The notes beneath the pieces are model-generated. The model saw nothing but the letters and a program-made list of their open reading frames with translations. It did not search any database and was not told the origin of the DNA. Shown here piece after piece: positions 48,590 to 59,078 of a stretch of 64,000 bases of DNA (position 1 is the first letter of the stretch; each line of letters begins with the position of its first letter). The stretch comes from Ashinkailepas kermadecensis (lineage: Eukaryota > Arthropoda > Thecostraca > Neolepadidae). The stretch spans positions 62,001 through 126,000 of the forward strand of contig JAOTOM010004953.1 in NCBI GenBank assembly GCA_034440615.1. The letters are read 5' to 3'. Both the position numbers and the translations under genes were made by a program.

Positions 48590-49760
48590 AGACTCTTTTA
48601 CCTCTCAGAGGGTTTCGATCCCTCAAGTGCCAATCCCAAACCTCAGGAACATCCCAGTCCAGTCATCTGGCTCCCAGGAGACCTATTCATCGGTCAGGAG
48701 CCCTCTCCATCTTGTATGTGTCACTCCCGGTCCTCGACAAACCCGTCCAGCTTTCAGGAGGATCCTGCAGCTCCGATAAAGACCTCACAATTTCTAGCAA
48801 ACATCGCCAGTTATCATCGCTCTCCTTAGCTCTTAGATGGCTCTGTTCATCCCCCAGCATTCCTCCCAAGCTTCAGCAGCATCACAGTCCGGTCCGCTCT
48901 AGCTTTCAAGGACCCTCCCTAGTCCTCGACAGCTCTTTCATGGCTCATGACACTCTCTGTCCGGCCGGAGTCCCCTCTTTCAAAAGCTTGGGCCTTTCTA
49001 TCACGCAACGGATTTCCTGTGCGGTGTCGGTCCCCTCCGTCGGCCCAGGGACCCTTTATATCGGCTCTGGGCCCTCCCCGACGGCCCGCAGCTAGGGGTC
49101 CTCTCTTTCGGCGCAGGGCCCCTCCTTAACGATTCAGGGCTTCCTCTGGCAGGCCAGAAGCCGTCTTTTAACATTTGCGAGCACTTCTATCAGGCCAGGG
49201 GTCCTCGTGCGGCTTGAACCCCATCCGTCGGCCAGAGGGCCCTTCCTGACGTCAGAAGTCGTCTTCAGCACCTAGGGCCCCTCCGTCCTCTCAGGAGCCC
49301 CTTTTGACGACCCAGGGCCTTTTTCAGAAAGCCCAGGTACATTTTTCAAACGCTTGGGTCCTCTCCATCTGGCCAGGGGTCCTTTCGTCGGCTTGGACCC
49401 CTCTGACAGCCCAGGGACCCTTCATATTGGTTCGGGGTCATCTCCGTCAGCCCGGGGCCCTTCCACCGATCCGGGGCCCCCTCCGTCAATCTAGAAGCCT
49501 TACAACGTTAGCCAAGCCAAGGGCGGCCCACAACATCTTCCCGAAGACAATCTCCGTTAGCTCTGGGTTCTTTTCATCGTTCCAGAACCATATCTGTCAG
49601 CCTGGGGCCCCTTTCGTCGGTCCAGTGACCCTTTGCGTCGGTCCAGGGGGCCTTTGCGGGCCCCCTGCAACGATGCATTGAGGGGTCCGCAAGGGTCCCT
49701 CAGGGCGGTCGCGTATAGGGCCCCCTCTGACCCTCCAAGGGGCGGCTTCCCCCTTCGCCC
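48590..49760 (+). repeat. Highly degenerate tandem repeat, about 30-35 bp period
   Basis: Variants of 'GGCCCAGGGACCCTTT', 'CGTCGGCCCAGGGCCCCTCC' and 'CAGGGGTCCTCTCCGTCGG' recur across more than 1 kb with strong divergence. Probably an old minisatellite in decay, with the best preserved part at about 49030-49480. Confidence 0.7.
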
Positions 49761-50747
49761 CCTCCCTTTTCCTCACCATGCGGGGAGGTCGTTGTCTCGA
49801 TTGTTTACAAAATGTACACGTGATGTTGTATGGGAGCGAGGACATGCTTTTCAAACGACGTATTGTGGGTGGACATTTCTGACAGGCGAAGCACTTTGGA
49901 AACCACTGCAGAACACGGCGAGGGACGACAGTGGATACTAGATGGCACCCAAGAAGCTGATTATATATATTTCACATCACAAATGTGACGATATGCTGTA
50001 ATCATACCCAACTATCCCAGCGACTACTTGCATCTGCTCCATGATAGAGAAAGCCTATGGTCCAGCCCAGAGCTATGGATAAGCGCTGGCTGACCTCGCT
50101 CTCCAAAGATGACTGGCAGTGACTTGCAGGAATGCCTGGATCCAGGGCCCTGCATGCTGCTGTTAAGTATTTGGACACAACATGAGAACGCAAAGCTGGG
50201 CTGACGATATATGACACATCTGCAACTTCTCTGGCGTTCTACTTAACCAAAGCGTTTCTTCTAAAGCCACTGGGGGAGACGGTCGCTTAGGATAAGACTG
50301 TGCCAGCATACACGGTGGTAGAGGGATAACTGGTAAGGACAGTAAGCGCGCAGTATAACAAAAATAGAATCCTAGTGGCCCACCACGGAAGCCGCCTGCC
50401 CGCATTTGAACTGATTCAACCCGAATTTTGAGCCTTAATGTCCCTAATGTCCATGTTGCTTGGCCCAGTTCATGACTAAGGCTTTTTCCCGGCGGTCGGT
50501 CAGAAGCCGGTCAAGGTCTTCACGCGAACGCTGCATACGTAACTAGCCTGTTGTGACCGGGACTGGACTGTCGGCGGCGGCGAGGTCGGGACGCTGTTTG
50601 GTGGTCCCACTCGGCTTCGCCGAAGGTCCGGAGTAATGAGTGACCACGCCCCGATTCCGGGCCGCGGCGTGGTAAGGATGCATCCGACAAAAACGGCGCG
50701 GTGCATCACTTCCGCACAGGCGCATCTGCGCGGCACTTCGTACACAA
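49761..50747. other. No gene recognised
   Basis: Mixed sequence, GC-rich from about 50540. No supported coding region. Confidence 0.5.
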
Positions 50748-51238
50748 GCTGCTCTGTCCACCACTTTAGACATACACTGCCTTGCCCACCACTTCGGACA
50801 CAAACTGTTCTGTCCATCACTTCGGACACACACTGCTCTGTCCACTACTTCGGACACACACTCTACAAATGGTTCTGTCTACCACTTCGGACACATATTA
50901 CTCTGTCTACCACTTCGGACACATATTACTCTGTCCACGACTTCGGACACACACTGCTCTGTCCACCACTTCGGACACACACTGCTCTGTCCACCACTTC
51001 AGACACAGATCTGTCTGTCCACCACTTCGGACACAAGCTGATCTGTCCACCACTTCGGACACAAACTGCTCTGTCCACCACTTCAGACACAGATTTGTCT
51101 GTCCACTACTTCGGACACACACTGCTCTGTCCACCAATACTGACACATACTATTCTGTCCACGACTTCGGACACAAACTGCTCTGTCCACCACTTCGGAT
51201 ACAAATTCCCCTGTCCACCACTTCGGGCGCAGGCGTAT
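50748..51238 (+). repeat. Minisatellite, 28-bp unit, about 17 copies
   Basis: The unit is GCTCTGTCCACCACTTCGGA plus CACAAACT or CACACACT. One unit near 50870 carries an extra CTCTACAAATGG. Substitution level is moderate. All overlapping frames are by-products. Confidence 0.96.
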
Positions 51239-51657
51239 TTGTACTTCAAATCCGACAACAACAGCTCCGTATACATACATTTGACACTAACGGCTCTATC
51301 CATTACCTCCGATCAAGGGTAGAGTGGTTTGCTGATATGTACATCAGTAAATTACGAGTCCGTCCTATGATTGCTATTTCGTTTTTCTAATATTTTACAT
51401 TCCTATGTAGTAATATTAATAACATTCCTGTAGTGTTTCATGATGATATTGTATTATATACTCCATCCTCACAATGCTCGGCGAGTGTGAGAAACACAGT
51501 TAGTTCCGGAAAAGTTGAGCCTAAAATCCAACCATTAATGAATCTCAATGTTCTGCGTGTACTAAATGCTTGCAATAACAGTTTTGCTTTCTATAACATT
51601 TTAGCTAAGTCATGCAACGTGTTCTGCAGACCAGTTTAAATCACATCACGCACTCAT
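51239..51657. other. No gene recognised
   Basis: AT-rich unique spacer. Confidence 0.45.
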
Positions 51658-51815
51658 TCCGTTGAAACAGTGGCCATCAGCAACGTTCAGCAGTCACGGT
51701 ACTCGACATTCCGCTGAAACAGCGCCGTCTGTTACGTTCAACAGTCACGGTACTCGACATTCCGCTGAAACAGTGCCATCAGTTACAGTCAGTAGTCACG
51801 GTACTCGAAAGTCCA
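51658..51815 (+). repeat. Tandem repeat, about 51-bp unit, three copies
   Basis: Each unit holds AGTCACGGTACTCGACATTC and CGCTGAAACAGTGCC. The copies are slightly diverged. Confidence 0.92.
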
Positions 51816-52499
51816 GCTGCCCATCCGACGCCTCTATAGGTTTGGTCCCTGCACTTCTCAGTACAATGTCCTTCAAATTAATTTAACAACTGCGCGTGCG
51901 CTGCGACCATGCTATGGGGGTGGGGGGTAGAGGTAGTGCTGAATAAAAGACTGCTCTACCCAAGCCAGTGCGGGTAAACGAGATGTAACATACATTCGCT
52001 TTGTTCCGTCATTACAGCTGATTCTGAAAGTTCGCTTTCTTGTTTTACTTTTTAACCTGGTGATCAGAAAAAGCGTTCATTCACTGCATATCAAGATATG
52101 GAATATTCGTAGATATTGTTTGACAACACCACGGAGTTTTCGTGTAACATTCTAGACTCACACTTTGTTTCCTGAACGCAAAACAATATGTGAGCTGGTA
52201 TACCTAATTAGGCAAATCATAGCTTACTAAGCAATTGCTGTTTGCTATTTGTCCTTAAGGGTGTTTCGACCAGTCTTTGACCAGAACTACTAAACAACTG
52301 AAAGTAACATAGAACGATCCTGGGGAATGAGTTTCTCGATAAGTTTCCCGGCACAAATAGAGCAACATACTATGCCTTTGCTGCGGGAAGCTTGTTTGTG
52401 GCATGCACAGACCTTTCCTGCACAAAACGACACACCCTGCCGCAACCGCACAGGAATCGAACTAAAACAGCCGCACATGAATATGGTTATTAGCGATTC
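51816..52499. other. No gene recognised
   Basis: Unique-looking AT-rich sequence. Confidence 0.45.
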
Positions 52500-52783
52500 T
52501 AGGACAGATGTGCGTAAGTTTTTTGCGCTTAAGTACATTTGCTCTGACGCACATTTGCGTATACGTACTTCTGCGCTTATGTACTTTTGTGCTTACGTAC
52601 TTTTGCGGTTGCGTACATTTGCGCTTGCGTAGTTTTGCGTTTACGTACATTTGTGCTTACGTACATCTGCCATAGGTATGTCTGCGTTTACGTGCAATTG
52701 TCATATGTGCATCTGCGCTTACGTACACTTGCTTAAGTACATTTGCGTACGCATACGTACATTTGCTCAGCGTACATTTGTCC
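52500..52783 (+). repeat. Degenerate tandem repeat, about 16-17 bp unit
   Basis: About 16 variants of TACGTACATTTGCGCTT fill the stretch. Nearly every unit carries a GTAC or TACGTA palindrome. Confidence 0.9.
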
Positions 52784-52888
52784 GGTGAAGTTCGCCCACG
52801 CGTTGGACGGTGTCGCCACCTGTGCGGACCGGGAGTGGTGAACGGCCTTCACTGCAGTGGAAAATAGAGGTCTCTCCGTTCGTCCTGG

Positions 52889-52968
52889 TATGGTTATTGG
52901 TTTTACGACACGTCGACCGTTGAGTCATATAGCGTCGCCAATCTCTCACGCCGATTGGTCGCGGGCGA
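52889..52968 (-). mobile_element. SINE fragment lacking the tRNA-like head
   Basis: It matches 57670-57750 of the full SINE at nearly every position (GGTTATTGGTTTTACGACAC, ATCTCTCACGCCGATTGG, TCGCGGGCGAAG) in the same orientation. It stops before the tRNA-related region. Confidence 0.88.
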
Positions 52969-52977
52969 AGAGTAAAT

Positions 52978-53067
52978 GGGGCTGCTTGATTGAATGTCGT
53001 AGCTTGAACGGACACCGTTCGTCCCGACTGTGTCCGTTCAAGCTACGACATTCAATCAAGCAGCCCC
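52978..53067. repeat. Perfect inverted repeat, 38-bp arms, 14-nt loop
   Basis: 52978-53015 (GGGGCTGCTTGATTGAATGT...) is the exact reverse complement of 53030-53067. The loop is CGTTCGTCCCGACT. The loop sequence also occurs at the end of the second direct repeat (about 53357), linking the palindrome to the same duplicated family. Confidence 0.97.
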
Positions 53068-53365
53068 CGATTTTCCTGAGGAAATGCATTGCATCGCCAA
53101 TGCAAACTTGTTTGCGGATGAGGTTCCCATCGAGACCCCAGTCCTGAATCCTCACGCTGGACATACTCGGCGGCGTCATCCCTCAGCCACGTTCTGCATG
53201 GCTTGAAGAACAGTGCAGCAACACGTCTACTGCCACCTAGTGTGAAAATGTTAAACTAATGGTGAAGTTCGCCCACGCGTTGGACGGTGTCGCCACCTGT
53301 GCGGACCGGGAGTGGTGAACGGCCTTCACTGCAGTGCAAAATAGAGGTCTCTCCATTCGTCCCGA

Positions 53366-55074
53366 CTGTGTCCGTCTGCCACAGGCGGCGCGAAGAGGAA
53401 GAGACGGGCGGGCGTGTCCCCCGAAACATCGTGAAGTTTAGCATTCCACTTAGGCGTCGCACGGAAAGAATGAAGCCACAAACGGTCATGTTCCCTGCTA
53501 TCCAAAGTTCGTGTCGCCACAGATGCTGTCTGCTATTGGAGCTCGCAGCACCCAGACAAGATTTTTATCCACACAAGATTTGTATCCTTATCCAAAATCG
53601 AGGTAGGAACGTGAAGATCATGGTGTTCGTCCCCCACTTTTTGTGAGCTCAGTCATTAGCCTATTAAAAAAAGCGGCGCAAGCCAACACATTTTTCACCA
53701 GCTTTTTTACATCCCTCCTGCAAGCAAGCATCAATATCCTGGAAGTGGAGTGATTGTCAAGAACAGTGGAGCGGCGAAGCCTCAGGGCCGGGTCATAAAA
53801 AAATAGTCACGTCTCCATCCATCATAGCTCATGATCTATATCCGTCTGCATTTTTGTTCTTTTTTATGTCCGTCACCCAAGATCAGTTGACCGGGAGTGC
53901 CACCTCTTCTTACCCAACGACTGAAAGAACCTTACATTAACGCCACAAAATAAACAGCAAAGTCGTGGCACTCCCAGCTAAGACATAGAAAGCAAATAAA
54001 CATCAGCATGCAAAGCACCTGTTAGAGCAATAGGACTAGCAATATATAATGTTTTAGGTATTCACACCCAAAAGAGGTATATGACTGGCCCTAGATCTAT
54101 CCCAAAAAGAAGCTAAGGGCTAAAATAATAATGTTAGCAGCTGGTTTATGGTAATATGACAGTGGATATTTCTGATATTCATGCATTTGGATGGGCAGAG
54201 GTCAAGAATGTTTCTAGACTGCTACCTACGAGAACAAAACATGCACTTTTTGCTACCTGGGTCCGGCTTAAATGATATTGTTCCTTGTGAGCGACGGTGC
54301 TGCCACCTTTGTAGCTCCTCACTTGTTCGCAACGCCACCTGCTCTACTCCATAATTGTTACTCAAGTAATAAGTTACCCAGACGTTGGCGGTCGCGTTGG
54401 CGTTATTTGTTCCTGCACTATGGTTCTTTTGGGGTGTCTGCTGCTAGTTTTTCATTGATATGACCATAAATCAAGTAATTACAGTTTAATTTATTATTTA
54501 AAGGCCTAGAAATGTATTATCATGTGCAATACATGTTTTTTATGTGCATATCACGCCCAATAACACAATCAAAGTTACCAGCACTTGTTACCTGGTGAAG
54601 TAAGCGTTGGCGATTCATCCTTCTATATACAATGATATAGAGATGGGTCTTGGAATAATATGGTTCGTAAACGGATACTCAGTACCAAAATAGTACTGTA
54701 TTAATTAAGCAACCACCGATGTCATGGGCAAACCCATGGGGTGATGCAGTATCGCTCAATACTGTAGCAGCCTTTTAGGCAGTGATATTTCATAATCTGG
54801 ATGTCTTCTGTTCGTTACAAAACTAGTTTTTGTGGAAAGCATTCGTGACCAGTCACTTCTTTTTATTTCAATACGTCATGGATAAATTGCTACTTCAGTG
54901 AGATATTGAGGGCCAATCTTGCTACCTACCGCGTAGGCAAGTTGGCGACTTTCTTGACCTCTGTGGATGGGGCTCCTCCCACAACTCCATTCAGCGAAGC
55001 ATAAGCTTGCTGCTAGATGGATTGTGGGAGGAACCATGGTTGGGCGTTTTTTCAACTTCTGTATAGTTCAGCAC
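53366..55074. other. No gene recognised
   Basis: Unique, mostly AT-rich sequence with short frames of no known family. Confidence 0.5.
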
Positions 55075-55096
55075 ACACGCGCACTCACACACACAC

Positions 55097-55190
<94 letters not shown>
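55075..55190. repeat. (CA)n microsatellite
   Basis: About 115 bp of CA with a few interruptions (GCGCACTC, ACGAACAC). Thr-His and Cys-Val frames are artefacts. Confidence 0.98.
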
Positions 55191-55959
55191 GAATTTGCTC
55201 ACGAACACACATGTGCGTTCATCTGTTGCTCGACAGACATAGCATGATCGCCAATCCTGCCTGCATAAATTGCTCACCCGTCTGCATAAGATCCTTCTAG
55301 ATTTGGAGATCATTAGTATTTCGTGACATTATTATTTTCCAGTAGATCGGCGGTTTGGAAACCTTCCTATTTTTCATACGTATATTTTCCAGATCCTTGA
55401 TTGATCTATCTTACTATGCTTCCAAATCAGTATTGAAATTGTACTTGGAAAATTGTTGACATTGGTGGATGGGCCGCCGGTTCAACAGCTTCATTGACCC
55501 AGCATGCCGCATTAAAAAACACGCACACACGCATTTTGCCTTCCAAAGATTAGGCTCCTCCAATTAAGCTGATGCAACGTTCTGGTCGCAGCACCAACAC
55601 GTGAAAGCGCTTACACCCCATGCAGTCGCAACGTCCAAACGTCCGAAACAAAACCTGGAGCTGGCGTCATTTTAAGAGCCGTAAGCATAAGCACTGAGGA
55701 CGTGAGCGGATATTCTACCTGTCCCCAACAGAGGCGCAGTCAGAATTTTCGTAAGGGAGGCCAGATCCAAACGCAAATGTGATGAAACAGGGCAACTTTT
55801 TGGCGCGCCTCCTGCGCCGAAAATGTATGGTTGTGCGCGATGAAAATACCAATATATTTCCTTAGATCAAGTGTAATTTGTGTTGCTAAGAGTGGGGCCA
55901 CGCCTCTGCCCCCTGATGTAGCTGAGCCATTCACCACCCATGAACGGTGCGCGCCAGCT
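55191..55959. other. No gene recognised
   Basis: Unique sequence before the 39-bp array. Confidence 0.45.
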
Positions 55960-57552
55960 GAGGACAGGCCGCGATGTGGGTACCTACCACCCCCATCTCA
56001 GGGCGGGCCGCGGTGTGGGTACCTACCACCCCCATCTCAGGGCGGGCCGCGGTGTGGGTACCTACCACCCCCATCTCAGGGCGGGCCGCGATGTGGGTAC
56101 CTACCACCCCCATCTCAGGGCGGGCCGCGGTGTGGGTACCTACCACCCCCATCTCAGGGCGGGCCGCGGTGTGGGTACCTACCACCCCCATCTCAGGGCG
56201 GGCCGCGATGTGGGTACCTACCACCCCCATCTCAGGGCGGGCCGCGGTGTGGGTACCTACCACCCCCATCTCAGGGCGGGCCGCGATGTGGGTACCTACC
56301 ACCCCCATCTCAGGACGGGCCGCGGTGTGGGTACCTACCACCCCATCTCAGGGCGGGCCGCGATGTGGTATCACCCATCTCAGGGCGGGCCGCGGTGTGG
56401 GTACCTACACCCCCATCTCAGGACAGGCCGGGGTATCTACACCCATCTCGACGGGCCGCGGTGTGGTACCTACCCCCCATCTCAGGACGGGCCGCGTACC
56501 TACCACCCCCATCTCAGGGCGGGCCGCGGTGTGGGTACCTACCACCCCCATCTCAGGGCGGGCCGCGATGTGGGTACCTACCACCTCCCATCTCAGGGCG
56601 GGCCGCGGTGTGGGTACCTACCACCCCATCTCAGGGCGGGCCGCGGTGTGGGTACCTACCACCCCCATCTCAGGACGGGCCGCGGTGTGGGTACCTACCA
56701 CCCCCATCTCAGGGCGGGCCGCGATGTGGGTACCTACCACCCCCATCTCAGGGCGGGCCGCGGTGTGGGTACCTACCACCCCATCTCAGGGCGGGCCGCG
56801 ATGTGGGTATCTACCACCCCATCTCAGGGCGGGCCGCGGTGTGGGTACCTACCACCCCCATCTCAGGACAGGCCGCGATGTGGTATCTACCCCCATCTCA
56901 GGACGGGCCGCGGTGTGGGTACCACCACCCCCATCTCAGGACGGGCCGCGGTGTGGGTACCTACCACCCCCATCTCAGGGCGGGCCGCGATGTGGGTACC
57001 TACCACCCCCATCTCAGGGCGGGCCGCGATGTGGGTACCTACCACCCCCATCTCAGGGCGGGCCGCGGTGTGGGTACCTACCACCCCCATCTCAGGGCGG
57101 GCCGCGGTGTGGGTACCTACCACCCCCATCTCAGGGCGGGCCGCGATGTGGGTACCTACCACCCATCTCAGGGCGGGGGGTACCTACACCCCATCTCAGG
57201 GCGGGCCGCGGTGTGGGTACCTACCACCCCCATCTCAGGGCGGGCCGCGATGTGGGTACCTACCACCTCCCATCTCAGGGCGGGCCGCGGTGTGGGTACC
57301 TACCACCCCCATCTCAGGGCGGGCCGCGATGTGGGTACCTACCACCCCCATCTCAGGGCGGGCCACGGTGTGGGTACCTACCACCCCCATCTCAGGGCGG
57401 GCCGCGGTGTGGGTACCTACCACCCCCATCTCAGGACGGGCCGCGGTGTGGGTACCTACCACCCCCATCTCAGGGCGGGCCACGGTGTGGGTACCTACCA
57501 CCTCCCATCTCAGGGCGGGCTGCTGTGTGGACACCTACTCCCTCCCATCTTA
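55960..57552 (+). repeat. Minisatellite, 39-bp unit, about 41 copies, eroded inside
   Basis: The unit is CTACCACCCCCATCTCAGGG plus CGGGCCGCGGTGTGGGTAC. It alternates GCGGTG and GCGATG variants, and GGGCGG and GGACGG. Each unit carries GGTACC and often CCGCGG palindromes. Outer parts are regular at 39 bp. The segments 56340-56500, 56870-56930 and 57160-57200 contain clustered deletions. Three plus-strand frames stay open for more than 500 codons; these are artefacts. Confidence 0.98.
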
Positions 57553-57645
57553 GGACTGGGAAGTGATGGGAAAACCATCGAAACGCCTTTAGAGAACCCA
57601 AACAACTTTGCACTACATTTACAAGATAAATCTGCTCATTTAAGG

Positions 57646-57659
57646 TCACCGTCGAGATC
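57646..57659 (+). repeat. SINE target-site duplication, left copy
   Basis: TCACCGTCGAGATC. It matches 57828-57841 with one difference (G/A). Confidence 0.88.
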
Positions 57660-57827
57660 CGTTGGTTGGTTGGTTATTGGTTTTACGACACGTCAACCGT
57701 TGAGTCATGTAGCGTCGCCAATCTCTCACGCCGATTGGTCGCGGGCGAAGATTAGCGACAGGTGAGACTCGAACCCACAGCCTTTCGATTGTGAGACGAG
57801 CATCTTACCCCTAGACCACTCGTTCCC
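57660..57827 (-). mobile_element. tRNA-derived SINE, 168 bp, full length
   Basis: Read on the minus strand it starts GGGAACGAGTGGTCTAGGGG, has CTCGTCTCACAATCGAAAGG in the anticodon-arm position and GTGGGTTCGAGTC as a pol III B box, with GGTCTAGGGG as the A-box region. The anticodon position reads CAC, and the arm resembles tRNA-Val(CAC), so a tRNA-Val origin is likely. About 97 bp of unrelated body follows, ending in an AACCAATAACCAACCAACCA tail. The acceptor stem does not pair well, so it is not a working tRNA gene. Both flanks carry a 14-bp target-site duplication with one mismatch. Confidence 0.9.
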
Positions 57828-57841
57828 TCACCGTCAAGATC
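57828..57841 (+). repeat. SINE target-site duplication, right copy
   Basis: TCACCGTCAAGATC, directly after the SINE 5' end (which faces right). Confidence 0.88.
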
Positions 57842-58863
57842 ATGATAGGCCATATGCATTATAAAAAGTATTTATGCAAACATCACCTAAGAATTAACTC
57901 GGTAGTATATGCTTCTCCAAATCCATTCCGAAGACTTCTTTTCGGAGAATATTACATTAAATCAAGCTATGTAAATGTTCGCTGCGTAATCAAGGTCCAC
58001 TTGGTTCATCATGGGCCCGTAGATATGATCACCTTAGCCAGCTTCCTCCCTGTGTTGTAGAAGTGGAAGGGATGGGGGTCGATCGAAAGGTTAAGGTCAT
58101 GGTAGGCCATACGCAAATTTTATCCTAGTTTTTGCATAATTAACCAAAAAATGGCCTCTAATTAGTGGTATTTATCCACAGACTTCAAAGCCATCTCATC
58201 AGCATAAGGTGCATTACATTTAATAAAAAGTAATGCATTGCTAGTGCTTGATCTAGGTGAACGTGAGACGCCATGGCATTTGCGGTGTTGGTTTCTCACA
58301 GTCAGTGAATAAATCTAGCGCATGACTATTAAAGTGCACTTCGCACAGATTGTGACCAAGTGTTAAATCTGGACGGCATGCTGCAATTACAAGCCGCCTG
58401 GGGCATTGGCCTGAGATAATCTGGACTTGAACTTATTCGCATGACTGCTTGCAATGCAGTACAAGGCAAGTGAAAAAGGACCTAAATATGAAAAAGCGAT
58501 AGGTCCGAGAAATTCTGTGGGTTGAAAACCGTGACGAAACCGATACATAACAGAGTCCACATTAAGAACAACGGCTTTTTCATACATGCTTTGTCCGACA
58601 TTCCGTACCTAAACCGCTTAAGTCAGTAACTTGAGATGACCTTGGTCTGAAAATCCAAGGGTATGTTCGCAGTTGATGCGACATGAGGTACAACAAAAAA
58701 AACTTCAATAGGTTGTTGCCAGCCGTTCCGCTGATATATGAAAAACTGCTATTGAGGGCGGATGCCTACGACCACCTCTCACCGCCACCCCCATTCCTGC
58801 CCCACAAGCAAAGATCCATCTCATAAAGTGGCTTAGTGGCCATTTTTTTGTTGTTCACACACC
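57842..58863. other. No gene recognised
   Basis: Unique AT-rich sequence with no motif-bearing frame. Confidence 0.5.
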
Positions 58864-59078
58864 CTTGGCTCATAGTTCCGTCCGTACCCTGCCACGGTAA
58901 CTATGTTCTCGTCACCCCGGGTTTATTGTGCCACTTGGCTTATAGTTCCGTCGGTGCCCTACCACGGTCACTACGTTCTCGTGACCTCTGGCTTACAAGA
59001 CCGCTTGGCTCATAGTCCCGTCCGTGCCCTATACCACGATCACTATGTTCTCGTGACCCTGGGCTTACAGGACCACTT
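58864..59078 (+). repeat. Tandem repeat, 70-bp unit, three copies
   Basis: Copies start at 58864, 58934 and 59004 with CTTGGCTCATAGTTCCGTC. They share CCACGGTCACTACGTTCTCG and TGACC-CTGGCTTA blocks. Confidence 0.94.

Larger units (their letters stand above)
52784..53365. repeat. Composite locus: direct repeats around a SINE fragment and a perfect palindrome
   Basis: A block of about 100 bp starting GGTGAAGTTCGCCCACGCGT occurs at 52784-52888 and again at 53261-53362 with very few differences (about 97-98 percent by eye). Between them lie a headless SINE fragment (52889-52968), a palindrome with 38-bp perfect arms (52978-53067) and about 190 bp of unique DNA. Confidence 0.93.

Noticed and set aside
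55831..57765. Pro/Gly-rich ORFs of 530-644 codons
   Set aside because: They are products of the 39-bp array; all three plus frames are open.
57757..57827. Functional tRNA-Val gene
   Set aside because: The B box and anticodon arm are tRNA-like, but the acceptor arms do not pair. The sequence is followed by a SINE body, tail and target-site duplication.
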